Part shown: positions 1-6,527 of the stretch, piece by piece
How positions within the stretch are numbered: the stretch's first letter is position 1
How the letters are laid out: each line of letters opens with the position of its first letter
The notes under the pieces: generated by a model
Database searches by the model: none
Seen by the model: the letters and a program-made list of their open reading frames with translations, nothing else
What the model was told of the DNA's origin: nothing
From: Desulfovibrionales bacterium
GTDB taxonomy: Bacteria > Desulfobacterota > Desulfovibrionia > Desulfovibrionales > Desulfomicrobiaceae
Assembly (NCBI GenBank): GCA_012727515.1
Contig: JAAYGZ010000025.1
Coordinates: 1-12,714, forward strand
Direction of reading: 5' to 3'
Length of the DNA: 12,714 bases
Made by a program: the position numbers and the translations under genes

Positions 1-500
1 CCACAGGAAACAGTGCCAGCGTTATCAGCGCCCTGGGTGGCAGCCCTGTGGCCATGTCCATGCCTGACTCGTACCAGTCCATCCAAAAAGGTGTGGTCAA
101 TGGCGGTATCTATCCGGTGGAAACGAACAAAGGCTGGAAAATGGCTGAAGTTGTTGATTATCTGACAGACAGCACCGCTGTTGCCTATACGACTACATTT
201 TTTGTGGTCATGAATAAGGATGTCTGGGATTCTTTGCCTGAAGAAGTCCAGCAGGTTATAACCAAGGTCAGTGCTGAGTGGATACCCAAGCACGGACAGG
301 CCTGGGATGACAGCGATGCAGAAGGCCTGGAGTTTTTTCTGCAGCAGCCTGGTAACACAGTGGTGAGTCTTGATGATGCCGAAGCTGGGCGCTGGTCTGC
401 GGCCATGGCTCCTATTTTTACCCAGTATGAGGCTGAATGCGCCAAACATGGCGTAGATGGCCAGGCGCTTCTTGCGTTCATGCGCGAGAAGATGAAGTAA
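1..500 (+). CDS. dctP: TRAP transporter solute-binding protein DctP, C-terminal part (5' end outside window)
   Basis: This is the periplasmic substrate-binding subunit of a tripartite ATP-independent periplasmic (TRAP) transporter, which captures a carboxylate-type solute and hands it to the membrane subunits. The reading frame is open from base 3 without an upstream stop, so the start lies outside the window and about 165 residues are visible. Typical DctP C-terminal features are seen: a GGSPVAM stretch, then MPDSYQSIQKGVVNGG (the strand and helix shaping the ligand pocket), the TTFFVVMNKDVWDSLP segment, and an amphipathic helical tail ending in FMREKMK. Genes for the small and large membrane subunits follow directly on the same strand, which confirms the family. 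The ligand cannot be told from this part, since the selectivity-determining arginine region lies upstream. The frame ends with TAA at 498-500. Confidence 0.93.
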   Translation, partial: TGNSASVISALGGSPVAMSMPDSYQSIQKGVVNGGIYPVETNKGWKMAEVVDYLTDSTAVAYTTTFFVVMNKDVWDSLPEEVQQVITKVSAEWIPKHGQAWDDSDAEGLEFFLQQPGNTVVSLDDAEAGRWSAAMAPIFTQYEAECAKHGVDGQALLAFMREKMK

Positions 501-516
501 TTGGCAAAAATATAGC

Positions 517-534
517 GGGGCACATGAGTGCCCC
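517..534 (+). promoter_or_regulatory. Intercistronic hairpin between dctP and dctQ
   Basis: A perfect 7-bp GC-rich stem, GGGGCAC (517-523) and GTGCCCC (528-534), closes a four-base ATGA loop. It sits 16 bases after the dctP stop and about 33 bases before the GGAG that precedes dctQ. Only a weak T-rich stretch (TTGTTATGATTAT) follows, so it is not a strong terminator. Inference: it stabilises the dctP message or partly terminates transcription, so that binding protein is made in excess over the membrane subunits, a common arrangement in binding-protein operons. Confidence 0.55.
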
Positions 535-581
535 TTGTTATGATTATGACCAATAGACACAATTTTGGAGAGCATGAGCCT

Positions 582-1067
582 ATGCACATCATTGCACACG
601 CACTGCATCGCTTAAGCACCCTGATGCGCTGGGGCGCCTGCCTCTGTGTTCTGGGCATGGCAGTGATTACAGGAACAGATGTTCTTGGTCGGCTGGGGAA
701 GCATCCTGTGTTTGGATCAGAAGAAATTGCCGCGTTTTTGGCTGTATTAGCCCTGGGGCTGAGTCTGCCGTACGCACACGAACATCGTTCTCATATTGGA
801 GTTGAAATTTTTGTTCAGCTTTTGCGCACACGTACCAGACGCTGGCTCAAACTTCTGCGTGAAATTCTGTCCATTGCTTTTTTCAGCATCGTGACCTGGA
901 TGATGGCCAAATATGCCCATGATAAGCAGATCTCCGGCGAAGTCTCCATGAACCTGCATCTTCCAGAGCATTTTTTTATCTATGTTCTGGCAGGCTGTTT
1001 TGCTGTGACCACCCTGTGCATGGTTGTGGATACAGTGCGCTTTATCTGTGAATGGAGGCGCATGTGA
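582..1067 (+). CDS. dctQ: TRAP transporter small membrane subunit DctQ
   Basis: This is the four-helix small integral membrane subunit of the TRAP transporter, which pairs with DctM and docks the loaded binding protein. From the ATG at 582 it is 161 residues. Hydrophobic segments lie near residues 20-33 (CLCVLGMAVITGTDVLGR), 45-60, 87-105 (EILSIAFFSIVTWMM) and 130-150 (FFIYVLAGCFAVTTLCMVV). The DVLGR motif after the first helix and EEIAAFLAVLALGLSLPYAHEHRSHI match the DctQ family closely. The start at 582 is chosen because GGAGAG at 567-572 gives a nine-base spacing. An in-frame GTG at 528 would add 18 residues but lies inside the intercistronic hairpin. The gene ends with ATG TGA and overlaps the dctM start. 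Confidence 0.92.
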   Translation: MHIIAHALHRLSTLMRWGACLCVLGMAVITGTDVLGRLGKHPVFGSEEIAAFLAVLALGLSLPYAHEHRSHIGVEIFVQLLRTRTRRWLKLLREILSIAFFSIVTWMMAKYAHDKQISGEVSMNLHLPEHFFIYVLAGCFAVTTLCMVVDTVRFICEWRRM

Positions 1068-2374
1068 GTCAAACCATGATCGGCTTTGCAGGCATTGGCG
1101 TCATGCTTTTGCTTTTTGCCACGCGTATGCCAGTGGCCTTTGCCATGGGCGCTGTGGGTTTTGTTGGCTTCAGCCTGCTGACCTCTGTACCGGCAGGACT
1201 TAGTATGCTCAGTCGCAGCATGTATGATGTTTTTGTCTCCTATGATTTAACCACCATTCCCCTGTTCATTCTTATGGGCCAGCTGGCCTTTAATGCGGGT
1301 ATCAGTCGCAGATTGTTTGCCACTGCCTACCGGTTTTTCGGGCATATTCGTGGGGGCCTGGCCATGGCCACTGTGTCATCGTGCACAGCCTTTGGCGCGG
1401 TCTGCGGGTCCAGCCCGGCCACTGCCGCAACCATGGCCACTGTTGCTATCCCGGAAATGAAACGCTTTGGCTATAGTGATCGTCTGGCCGCAGGATCAGT
1501 GGCCGCAGGCGGTGGGCTGGGCATGGTCATGCCGCCCAGTGTTGTATTGATCATCTACGGGGTGCTTACCCAGCAATCCATTGGCCAGCTCTTTATTGCC
1601 GGTGTTATCCCGGCCTTTTTGCTCACTGGTCTTTTTATCGCAGCCATTGCCATTTCATGCCAGCGCAGGCCAGACCTTGGCCCTCCGGGACAACGCTTTG
1701 GCTGGGCAGATCGTTTGCGCTCGCTTACGGGCCTGTTGGATACGCTCTGCGTTTTTGTGCTGGTCATGGTCGGGCTGTCCAGAGGCTGGTTTACGCCCAC
1801 AGAAGCCGCGTCAGTAGGGGCGCTGGCTGTGCTTGCCCTGGGAGTGGTGCAACGCCAGCTTTCTGTGGCTCTTATCGTCAAATCACTGGAAGAAACCCTG
1901 CGCACCTCATGTATGATTCTTTTTCTGGTTGCCGGAGCCGTGGTGTTTGGCAAATTTCTGGCAGTCACGCGCATTCCTTTTACCATGGCCACGTTTGTTG
2001 GCGGGCTGGATGTGGCCCCTTTAGTGGTTATGGGCCTGATTCTGGTTATTTATTTTATTGGCGGATGTTTTATGGATTCCCTGGCCATGGTCATGCTTAC
2101 GGTGCCGGTGTTTTATCCGGTGATCCTTAATCTGGGCTTTGACCCTATCTGGTTTGGGATCATTATTGTTCTGGTCACGGAAATGGGTGTCTTGACCCCG
2201 CCTGTGGGCATCAATGTCTATGTCGTCTATGGCGTAACCACGGCCATGAAACAAAATATCAGTCTGGAATCCATTTTTCGGGGGATTTATCCATTTTTGC
2301 TGGCCACTATTATGGCCGTGATTATTCTTGCTCTTTTTCCGCAGATCATCACATTTCTGCCAAGCCTGCTCTGA
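1064..2374 (+). CDS. dctM: TRAP transporter large membrane subunit DctM
   Basis: This is the large multi-spanning permease of the TRAP system, a member of the ion transporter superfamily that couples solute entry to the sodium or proton gradient. It is about 436 residues with roughly a dozen hydrophobic segments. Family features include the TRMPVAFAMGAVGF start, TIPLFILMGQLAFNAGIS, the SSCTAFGAVCGSSPATAATMA loop region, the AAGGGLGMVMPPSVVLIIYG segment, WFTPTEAASVGA, GGCFMDSLAMVMLTVPVFYP and EMGVLTPPVGINVYV. The preferred start is GTG 1064, which overlaps the dctQ stop by four bases (GTGA) and has GGAGG at 1054-1058. An in-frame ATG at 1052 would add four residues but includes that Shine-Dalgarno site. 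The overlap implies translational coupling with dctQ. Confidence 0.93.
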   Translation: MSQTMIGFAGIGVMLLLFATRMPVAFAMGAVGFVGFSLLTSVPAGLSMLSRSMYDVFVSYDLTTIPLFILMGQLAFNAGISRRLFATAYRFFGHIRGGLAMATVSSCTAFGAVCGSSPATAATMATVAIPEMKRFGYSDRLAAGSVAAGGGLGMVMPPSVVLIIYGVLTQQSIGQLFIAGVIPAFLLTGLFIAAIAISCQRRPDLGPPGQRFGWADRLRSLTGLLDTLCVFVLVMVGLSRGWFTPTEAASVGALAVLALGVVQRQLSVALIVKSLEETLRTSCMILFLVAGAVVFGKFLAVTRIPFTMATFVGGLDVAPLVVMGLILVIYFIGGCFMDSLAMVMLTVPVFYPVILNLGFDPIWFGIIIVLVTEMGVLTPPVGINVYVVYGVTTAMKQNISLESIFRGIYPFLLATIMAVIILALFPQIITFLPSLL

Positions 2375-2380
2375 GAACGC

Positions 2381-2416
2381 GCTGATTACATTGTCATTCT
2401 GCACAGTGTAATCAGC
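2381..2416. terminator. Inverted repeat between convergent dctM and ABC permease genes
   Basis: Arms 2381-2394 (GCTGATTACATTGT) and 2403-2416 (ACAGTGTAATCAGC) form a 14-bp stem with a single G-T wobble and an eight-base loop. It lies six bases after the dctM stop and nine bases beyond the stop of the opposite-strand permease gene. Neither side carries a long T run, so a classical Rho-independent terminator is not certain, but the position between convergent genes supports a bidirectional transcription stop or 3'-end stabiliser. Confidence 0.6.
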
Positions 2417-2425
2417 ATATTCTGT

Positions 2426-3319
2426 TCACCGTTCTAATCGGCGTTCCAATGCTGAGGCAGCCAGGGAACAGCTGAACGTGACGACAAAATACAAGGCCGC
2501 CACGCAGGTCCAGACCTCAAATGTCAGGTACGTGGTGGCCATGATCTGCATACCCTGAAAGGTCAGTTCCTGAATGGAAATAACAGACACAATGGCTGAG
2601 TCTTTGATGGTTGAAATAAGTTGTCCGGCCAGGGGAGGAATCATGGAACGCAATGCCTGAGGCAGGACAATGAGCCAGAGCACACGCAAGCGCGAAAACC
2701 CCAGGGCCTGCCCGGCATCCCACTGGCCGCGTTCAATGGATTCAATACCTCCGCGTACAATTTCCGCCACATACGACCCCTCATATAAGCCCAGAGTAAA
2801 GGCCGCAGTGCTGAAGGCATCAAGTTGATCCAGCCGACCCATGCAGATTTGCGCTATCTGGCGCAGCAGGTGCGGCGCGTCACGCAGAGCATCCTGAAGA
2901 CTGAACAAGGCCGCAAGCTGATCCCCAAGAAAAAAATAACATAAAAACACCAGCACCAGGGGCGGGATATTGCGGCATAATTCCACATAGGTTCCGCCCA
3001 TAAGGCGCAGGTACAGGCTGGAACTGGTGCGCGCCAGGCCAGCCAGCACACCAAAGCCAATAGCCCACAAGGTAGCCCAGAAAGTCAGCCGAAGTGTTGT
3101 GGCCAGGCCTTCAAGCAAAAGCCCTGGTCGGCCAGAGCCACGCCATATATACACGCTCAAAGCGTCCCAGCGCCATTCACGCCCAAAAAATTCTGCCCCG
3201 GATACATAGAAAAAAAGAGCCACGCAAAGAAGAAGCACGGCTAAAAATATATCCAGAGGATGGACAGGCCCACGGCCCTTGGAGCGTGTACCTGTCCTGG
3301 TCTGAGCGCAAAAAATCAC
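2426..3319 (-). CDS. Polar amino acid ABC transporter permease (HisM/GlnP family)
   Basis: This is an inner-membrane permease of a polar amino acid ABC importer (binding-protein-dependent, HisM/GlnP type), about 297 residues. A hydrophobic N-terminal segment (DIFLAVLLLCVALFFY) precedes the permease core, which begins at GLLLEGLATTLRLTFW. The ELCRNIPPLVLVFL motif and the cytoplasmic EAA loop (EIVRGGIESIERGQWDAGQA, then LGFS and VLPQALR, near residues 186-224) contact the ATPase. IKDSAIVSVISIQEL is a hallmark of the family. A spacer of about 35 residues after FFLG is longer than in the sister permease. The start is taken as GTG 3319, which overlaps the stop of the binding-protein gene (GTGA). 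An in-frame ATG at 3355 would overlap that gene by 40 bases. It is the last gene of the block, with no ATPase after it. Confidence 0.9.
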   Translation of the reverse strand: MIFCAQTRTGTRSKGRGPVHPLDIFLAVLLLCVALFFYVSGAEFFGREWRWDALSVYIWRGSGRPGLLLEGLATTLRLTFWATLWAIGFGVLAGLARTSSSLYLRLMGGTYVELCRNIPPLVLVFLCYFFLGDQLAALFSLQDALRDAPHLLRQIAQICMGRLDQLDAFSTAAFTLGLYEGSYVAEIVRGGIESIERGQWDAGQALGFSRLRVLWLIVLPQALRSMIPPLAGQLISTIKDSAIVSVISIQELTFQGMQIMATTYLTFEVWTCVAALYFVVTFSCSLAASALERRLER

Positions 3320-4122
3320 TGCAACTCGCGTTCCCAGTCCACGGTTTTGAACCAATAGCTGTGGCGTTCTTCCAGCCAGCCATCAGTCTGCATGACCGTG
3401 ATCCAGTTGTTGAGAAAGTTCAAAAAATCCACGTCCCCTTTGCGCAGGGCAAAGCCAATGGGTTCTTTGGTAAAAAGTTCGCCACGCAAGGGCAGGTACA
3501 GGGAATTATTATGCCGCAGGGCCTGTTGTTCTGGAAAGGGCGCTGAGGCAACCATGGCATGTGCCCGGCCATTTAAGACTTCCTGCAAGGCCTGCGCTTC
3601 ATCATCAAACATGCGCAAGGTAGCCAAAGGCATGTGTTTTTGTGCCGCAGCCACAGACGTGGCCCCGGTTTTGACTGCCAGAATCCTGTCCGAAGTATTC
3701 AAATCTGCCAGACTGGTCATGTCTGGCGCGGCTTTTGTGCTCGCCACAACAGACATGCCTGAGTACTCATAAGGAATGCTGAAGTTAACCTTGAGGTTTC
3801 GGCTTGGTAAAATGCCCATTCCACCGATAACAATATCAAACTTATTGGTGAGCAGGGCCGGGATAATGCCAGACCATTTGGTTGGCACAAACTCCACCTG
3901 CACGCCCATGTCCTGAGCCAGACGCCTGGCCACATCAATTTCAAAGCCAACATAGTCTCCATCTGCATTTTTCATGGCCCAGGGCACAAAGGTATCAAAA
4001 CCCACCCGTAATACGCCGCGTTCAAGCACAGAGTCCAATATGCTTTTCTGGCTGCTTTCAGCCTTTGTGCATGGCAGCAACAGGACCAGAGCAAAAAAAA
4101 TACTCAAAAAAAATTTATGCAT
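3316..4122 (-). CDS. Amino acid ABC transporter periplasmic substrate-binding protein (family 3)
   Basis: This is a 268-residue periplasmic binding protein of the polar amino acid (bacterial extracellular solute-binding family 3) type. Residues 1-21 form a signal peptide: lysine at position 3, a hydrophobic core FLSIFFALVLLLP, and a likely cleavage after TKA. Cys18 sits in LLPC, which is not a good lipobox. The mature protein starts a typical fold with VLRVGFDTFVPWAMKN, then DGDYVGFEIDVARRLA, WSGIIPALLTNKFDIVIGG and PSRNLKVNFSIPY. The arginine at 108 matches the residue that holds the ligand carboxylate in this family. The domain ends with TDGWLEE. The specific amino acid cannot be read from sequence. 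AGAGGG precedes the ATG at 4122. The gene lies between two permease genes, 58 bases after the first, and overlaps the second by four bases. Confidence 0.92.
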   Translation of the reverse strand: MHKFFLSIFFALVLLLPCTKAESSQKSILDSVLERGVLRVGFDTFVPWAMKNADGDYVGFEIDVARRLAQDMGVQVEFVPTKWSGIIPALLTNKFDIVIGGMGILPSRNLKVNFSIPYEYSGMSVVASTKAAPDMTSLADLNTSDRILAVKTGATSVAAAQKHMPLATLRMFDDEAQALQEVLNGRAHAMVASAPFPEQQALRHNNSLYLPLRGELFTKEPIGFALRKGDVDFLNFLNNWITVMQTDGWLEERHSYWFKTVDWERELQ

Positions 4123-4180
4123 AATTCCCTCTTACGTGTTTTGGTTTATTTCTGAAAAAGATAGATCAGTGCAAAATACA

Positions 4181-4960
4181 CTACCTTTTGTTTTCTAATT
4201 GCCTGGCCAGCAGCGATACTGTTCCTGTCAGCAGGAGGTACAAGGCTGCCACGGTAAACCAGATTTCAAAACTTAAAAAGGTTTCTGCCACAATGATTTG
4301 GGCCTGCATGGTCAGGTCCATGATGGCAATGGTTGAAACCAGGGCTGAGTCTTTAATGAGCGATACGCCTTGGCTTGTTAAGGGAGGCAGGGCCAGACGT
4401 ACAGCCTGGGGCAAAATAACCTGGGTATAGACAGAAAATCGAGGCATACCCAGGCTCTGGGCTGCTTCCCATTGTCCTTTGGGAATGGCCAAAATGCTGG
4501 CGCGTAACACTTCAGATGCATACGCTCCTTCAAAAAGAGACAGGGCCAGCACTGCCGAGGCCATACGGCCCAGGCCAATCCAGGGCGCAAAAACAAAATA
4601 AATGAAAAAAATCTGCACCAGGAGCGGGGTATTGCGGATAGTTTCAAGATAGATACGCGCCAGGGCCTGGCCCAGCCAGGATCTGGACAAACGCAGCAAA
4701 ACCGTCATCAAGGCCACGCCTGTGGCGCCAAGCAAGCCCAGGGCAGATAATATTACAGTCAGGCCCAGGCCATGCAGCAACGGCCCCCAAGAGCCATCCG
4801 GGCGCAGAAAAAAGGCCGAAACCCGCGACCATTGCCATGTGTAGCCCGAGGTCTCAGCGCCATGAACCAACAGCCAGCCCAGGGCCAGCATGGTCAGCGC
4901 GTAGGCGCAGAGATCACGGAGAGGAGAAAGTCGAAAAAAATGCAGAGCAAAAAAACGCAT
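4181..4960 (-). CDS. Polar amino acid ABC transporter permease (HisM/GlnP family)
   Basis: This is the second membrane subunit of the same ABC importer, 259 residues. An N-terminal hydrophobic segment (LCAYALTMLALGWLLVHG) leads to the core GPLLHGLGLTVILSALGL, the ETIRNTPLLVQIFFIYF segment, the EAA loop near residues 150-187 (EVLRASILAIPKGQWEAAQS, LGMP, VILPQAVRLALPPL) and IKDSALVSTIAIMDL. Together with the other permease it probably forms a heterodimer. The start is the ATG at 4960. The only Shine-Dalgarno-like GGAG (4978-4975) is about 14 bases away and lies in the 3' arm of a hairpin, so translation may be weak or regulated. No better in-frame start is seen downstream before the first membrane segment. 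It follows the universal stress gene by 36 bases. Confidence 0.9.
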   Translation of the reverse strand: MRFFALHFFRLSPLRDLCAYALTMLALGWLLVHGAETSGYTWQWSRVSAFFLRPDGSWGPLLHGLGLTVILSALGLLGATGVALMTVLLRLSRSWLGQALARIYLETIRNTPLLVQIFFIYFVFAPWIGLGRMASAVLALSLFEGAYASEVLRASILAIPKGQWEAAQSLGMPRFSVYTQVILPQAVRLALPPLTSQGVSLIKDSALVSTIAIMDLTMQAQIIVAETFLSFEIWFTVAALYLLLTGTVSLLARQLENKR

Positions 4961-4970
4961 GAAACAGGTG

Positions 4971-4991
4971 ACGGCTCCGCAGGGGAGCCGT
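4971..4991 (-). terminator. Hairpin between the universal stress gene and ABC permease gene
   Basis: ACGGCTCC (4971-4978) and GGAGCCGT (4984-4991) form a perfect 8-bp stem with a five-base loop. On the minus strand it starts five bases after the upstream stop codon and ends ten bases before the permease ATG at 4960. Only CACCTGTTTC follows, so it is a poor terminator by T content. It hides the only GGAG ahead of the permease start, so a translational or attenuation role is also possible. Confidence 0.5.
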
Positions 4992-4996
4992 GGGGT

Positions 4997-5440
4997 TTAT
5001 TGTTGGGGTCGGATTGTCAGCACAGGCACAGGAGCTGTTTTAACCACTTTTTCCGCCACAGAGCCGAAAAGCAGGCGGTTAATGCCCTGGCGGCCATGCG
5101 TGGCCATGATAATAATGTCTGCGCCTTCAGATTGGGACAAACTGACAATGGCGTCAGCAGCATCACCGCTGATAACCTTGCCTGTGGCTGATACTCCAAC
5201 AAAATGTTTGGCCACAAATTCAGCCATGTTTTTTTCTGCTCCGCTGACAATATCGCCCACTAATTGGGGCAGGGAAGCGGCTGGCAGGTCAAAAATCTCA
5301 TACTGAATCATGGATGGGGCCACATAGACCACAATAACTTCTGCGCCAAATTTCTGGGCAAACTCCCGGGCTGTCTGGGCAATGGCCGGGCTGACATCAG
5401 AAAAATCCACCGGACATAAAATTTTGGAGAACATGCTCAT
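4997..5440 (-). CDS. Universal stress protein, UspA family
   Basis: This is a single-domain universal stress protein of 147 residues, a soluble cytoplasmic alpha/beta nucleotide-binding fold usually linked to stress or energy limitation. The N-terminal ILCPVDFSDVS is the first strand and the conserved Asp of the family. The ATP-binding loop is visible as MATHGRQG with NRLLFGS (residues about 117-132). This fits the pattern G-x2-G-x9-G(S/T), except that the first glycine is alanine, a common variant. The C-terminal PVPVLTIR is the last strand. GAGAGG lies six bases before the ATG at 5440. A second ATG two codons later is also possible. It precedes the ABC transporter genes on the same strand, separated by a hairpin, so co-transcription is possible but not proven. 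Confidence 0.92.
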   Translation of the reverse strand: MSMFSKILCPVDFSDVSPAIAQTAREFAQKFGAEVIVVYVAPSMIQYEIFDLPAASLPQLVGDIVSGAEKNMAEFVAKHFVGVSATGKVISGDAADAIVSLSQSEGADIIIMATHGRQGINRLLFGSVAEKVVKTAPVPVLTIRPQQ

Positions 5441-5469
5441 ACGATACCTCTCACAGAAGACGTGTTTGC

Positions 5470-5498
5470 AAGGCAGAAAAGAAAAAACAACCTGTCAA
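5470..5498 (-). promoter_or_regulatory. Candidate promoter of the universal stress gene
   Basis: A perfect minus-35 TTGACA reads on the minus strand at 5498-5493, followed by a 17-base T-rich spacer. The matching minus-10 position (5475-5470) is TGCCTT, a poor fit to the consensus. It lies about 30 bases upstream of the start codon at 5440. The identification rests mainly on the minus-35 element. Confidence 0.25.
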
Positions 5499-5572
5499 TG
5501 TGAAAAAAGCTAACACGTCCCTGGAGCATTACACAAGCATTGACTGGGTAGAAAAATGCACACAAAAATTAA

Positions 5573-5613
5573 GAAAACGCTGATTAAATCCTGTACACAA
5601 ATTCAGCGTTTTC
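5573..5613 (-). terminator. Probable Rho-independent terminator after the thioesterase gene
   Basis: GAAAACGCTGA (5573-5583) and TCAGCGTTTTC (5603-5613) form a perfect 11-bp stem with a 19-base loop. On the minus strand the stem ends in TTTTC and is followed by TTAATTTTTGT, a fitting U-rich tail. The nearest upstream gene on that strand is the thioesterase ending at 5764, about 150 bases away. The plus-strand side is also A/T-rich but no plus-strand gene precedes it. Confidence 0.6.
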
Positions 5614-5763
5614 ATGTCATGATCACGTGTTAAGGACAAATTTTGCTTGTCATTCCAATCGACTGTGACCGAGCACAAAGTGCGGTGGGTAGCAGGGACG
5701 GAGGAATCTCAAGTGAGGTCGTCTCGATTTGATCTGACAGGCTCAGGGCAGGCCCGAATCATC
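5614..5763. repeat. Non-coding stretch, possible decayed dispersed repeat
   Basis: No convincing gene is seen between the terminator and the thioesterase stop. The segment from GTCATTCC (about 5649) to GAGGAATCTC (about 5702) resembles, at its two ends, a class of short dispersed bacterial repeats of the form GTCATTCyGAG...GAAGAATCTC that I recall from many genomes. An imperfect hairpin is centred on GCACAAAGTGC (5675-5685). One copy alone cannot prove a repeat. The alternative is unique untranslated sequence of the thioesterase message. Confidence 0.2.
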
Positions 5764-6213
5764 TTACTCCACACCCATTGTTTCTGGCATGGGCACGGCC
5801 ACAACCTCACCACGCACCCGAACAGAGCCTAAAGCAGAGATTTCCACGGTGATTACCACTTTACGGCCCCGCTGTTCTTTGACCCAGGCGCGGAGTGTCA
5901 GCTCTGGTCCAAGCGGAGTGGGGCGCAAAAAATCCACATGCAGTGATGCAGTGACATACCTGGGCACTGACTGGCCTGGTACAGACACAGAAGCTGCTGC
6001 TGTGCCTACGCCGTGACAGTCCACCAATGAGGCCAACAGCCCGCCATACACAAAACCTGGCACAGCAATATGCTCAGGCCTGGGCGTAAACACAGCCTGG
6101 CCTTCCTGGCCATTCCAGTGGGTTTCAATGTGCAGGCCCGCAGGATTATTTTTCCCGCATCCATAACAATGGCTGAAATCATTTCCATAGCAATGCTGTA
6201 CTGGGGTGCTCAT
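5764..6213 (-). CDS. Hot-dog fold thioesterase, PaaI/THEM4-like
   Basis: This is a 149-residue single hot-dog domain protein of the PaaI-like acyl-CoA thioesterase group, a small cytoplasmic enzyme expected to hydrolyse acyl-CoA thioesters as a homo-oligomer. The N-terminal CYGCGKNNPAGLHI (residues 16-29) is typical of a subgroup that carries a C-x2-C-G motif followed by NPxGL. The central VPGFVYGGLLASLVDCHG contains the long hot-dog helix with the likely catalytic Asp65. HVDFLRPTPLG and VVITVEI are the following strands. The natural substrate is unknown. AGGAGA lies seven bases before the ATG at 6213. The gene follows tRNA-Tyr on the same strand by about 95 bases and may share its transcript, since I see no clear terminator between them, only a T7 run at 6291-6285 without a good stem. 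Confidence 0.85.
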   Translation of the reverse strand: MSTPVQHCYGNDFSHCYGCGKNNPAGLHIETHWNGQEGQAVFTPRPEHIAVPGFVYGGLLASLVDCHGVGTAAASVSVPGQSVPRYVTASLHVDFLRPTPLGPELTLRAWVKEQRGRKVVITVEISALGSVRVRGEVVAVPMPETMGVE

Positions 6214-6307
6214 GGTGTTCTCCTGTATTTGCGTGGAGCCTTTTACGGCGTGCTGAAAAAGAATGAAGATACTTGAGCAGAAAAAAATAGCAGATCAGGC
6301 AGGGAAG

Positions 6308-6393
6308 TGGTGGAGGGGGGAGGATTTGAACCTCCGAAGTCGTTCGACGACAGATTTACAGTCTGTTCCCTTTGGCCACTCGGGAACCCCTCC
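6308..6393 (-). tRNA. tRNA-Tyr (anticodon GTA)
   Basis: A complete class II tRNA reads on the minus strand, 86 bases including an encoded CCA end. Acceptor arms GGAGGGG and CCCCTCC pair perfectly, followed by discriminator A and CCA (6310-6308). The D stem uses CCC and GGG around GAGTGGCCAAA. The anticodon stem is ACAGA/TCTGT with loop CTGTAAA, giving anticodon GTA at 6359-6357. The long variable arm has stem GTCG-AA-CGAC, and the T arm is GGAGG-TTCAAAT-CCTCC. The long variable arm and the GTA anticodon identify bacterial tRNA-Tyr. Confidence 0.97.
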
Positions 6394-6405
6394 AGACAGA
6401 TGCGG

Positions 6406-6434
6406 CTGATACGGAAGGGAGCTGGACGGGTCAA
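6406..6434 (-). promoter_or_regulatory. Probable promoter of tRNA-Tyr
   Basis: On the minus strand TTGACC (6434-6429) is a five-of-six match to the sigma-70 minus-35 box, followed by exactly 17 bases and TATCAG (6411-6406), four of six for minus-10. The tRNA 5' end at 6393 would then lie about six bases after the transcription start. The spacing and position fit a stable-RNA promoter. Confidence 0.5.
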
Positions 6435-6527
6435 GTTTTTTCTTGTGATCCCAGCTGGAAAAGCATTTTTTCCCGGCAGAGCAGGTCAGAGCGTGGCGCT
6501 GGAAGCCAGGCCAGGCCGTGCTATCAG

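Noticed and set aside
528..581. GTG at 528 as the dctQ start
   Set aside because: It lies in the 3' arm of the intercistronic hairpin and has no ribosome site, while ATG 582 has GGAGAG at a good distance and starts where the family starts.
5647..5832. Plus-strand ORF of about 61 codons beside the thioesterase gene
   Set aside because: It overlaps the thioesterase coding end on the other strand, has no ribosome site and no recognisable motifs.
6243..6434. Minus-strand ORF over the tRNA
   Set aside because: It is the translation of tRNA-Tyr and its flanks, a typical false ORF.
6454..6476. GGAAAA/TTTTCC hairpin after the second HD-GYP gene as a terminator
   Set aside because: The stem is only six A/T-rich base pairs with a mismatch next to it and no T tail, so it is too weak to annotate.
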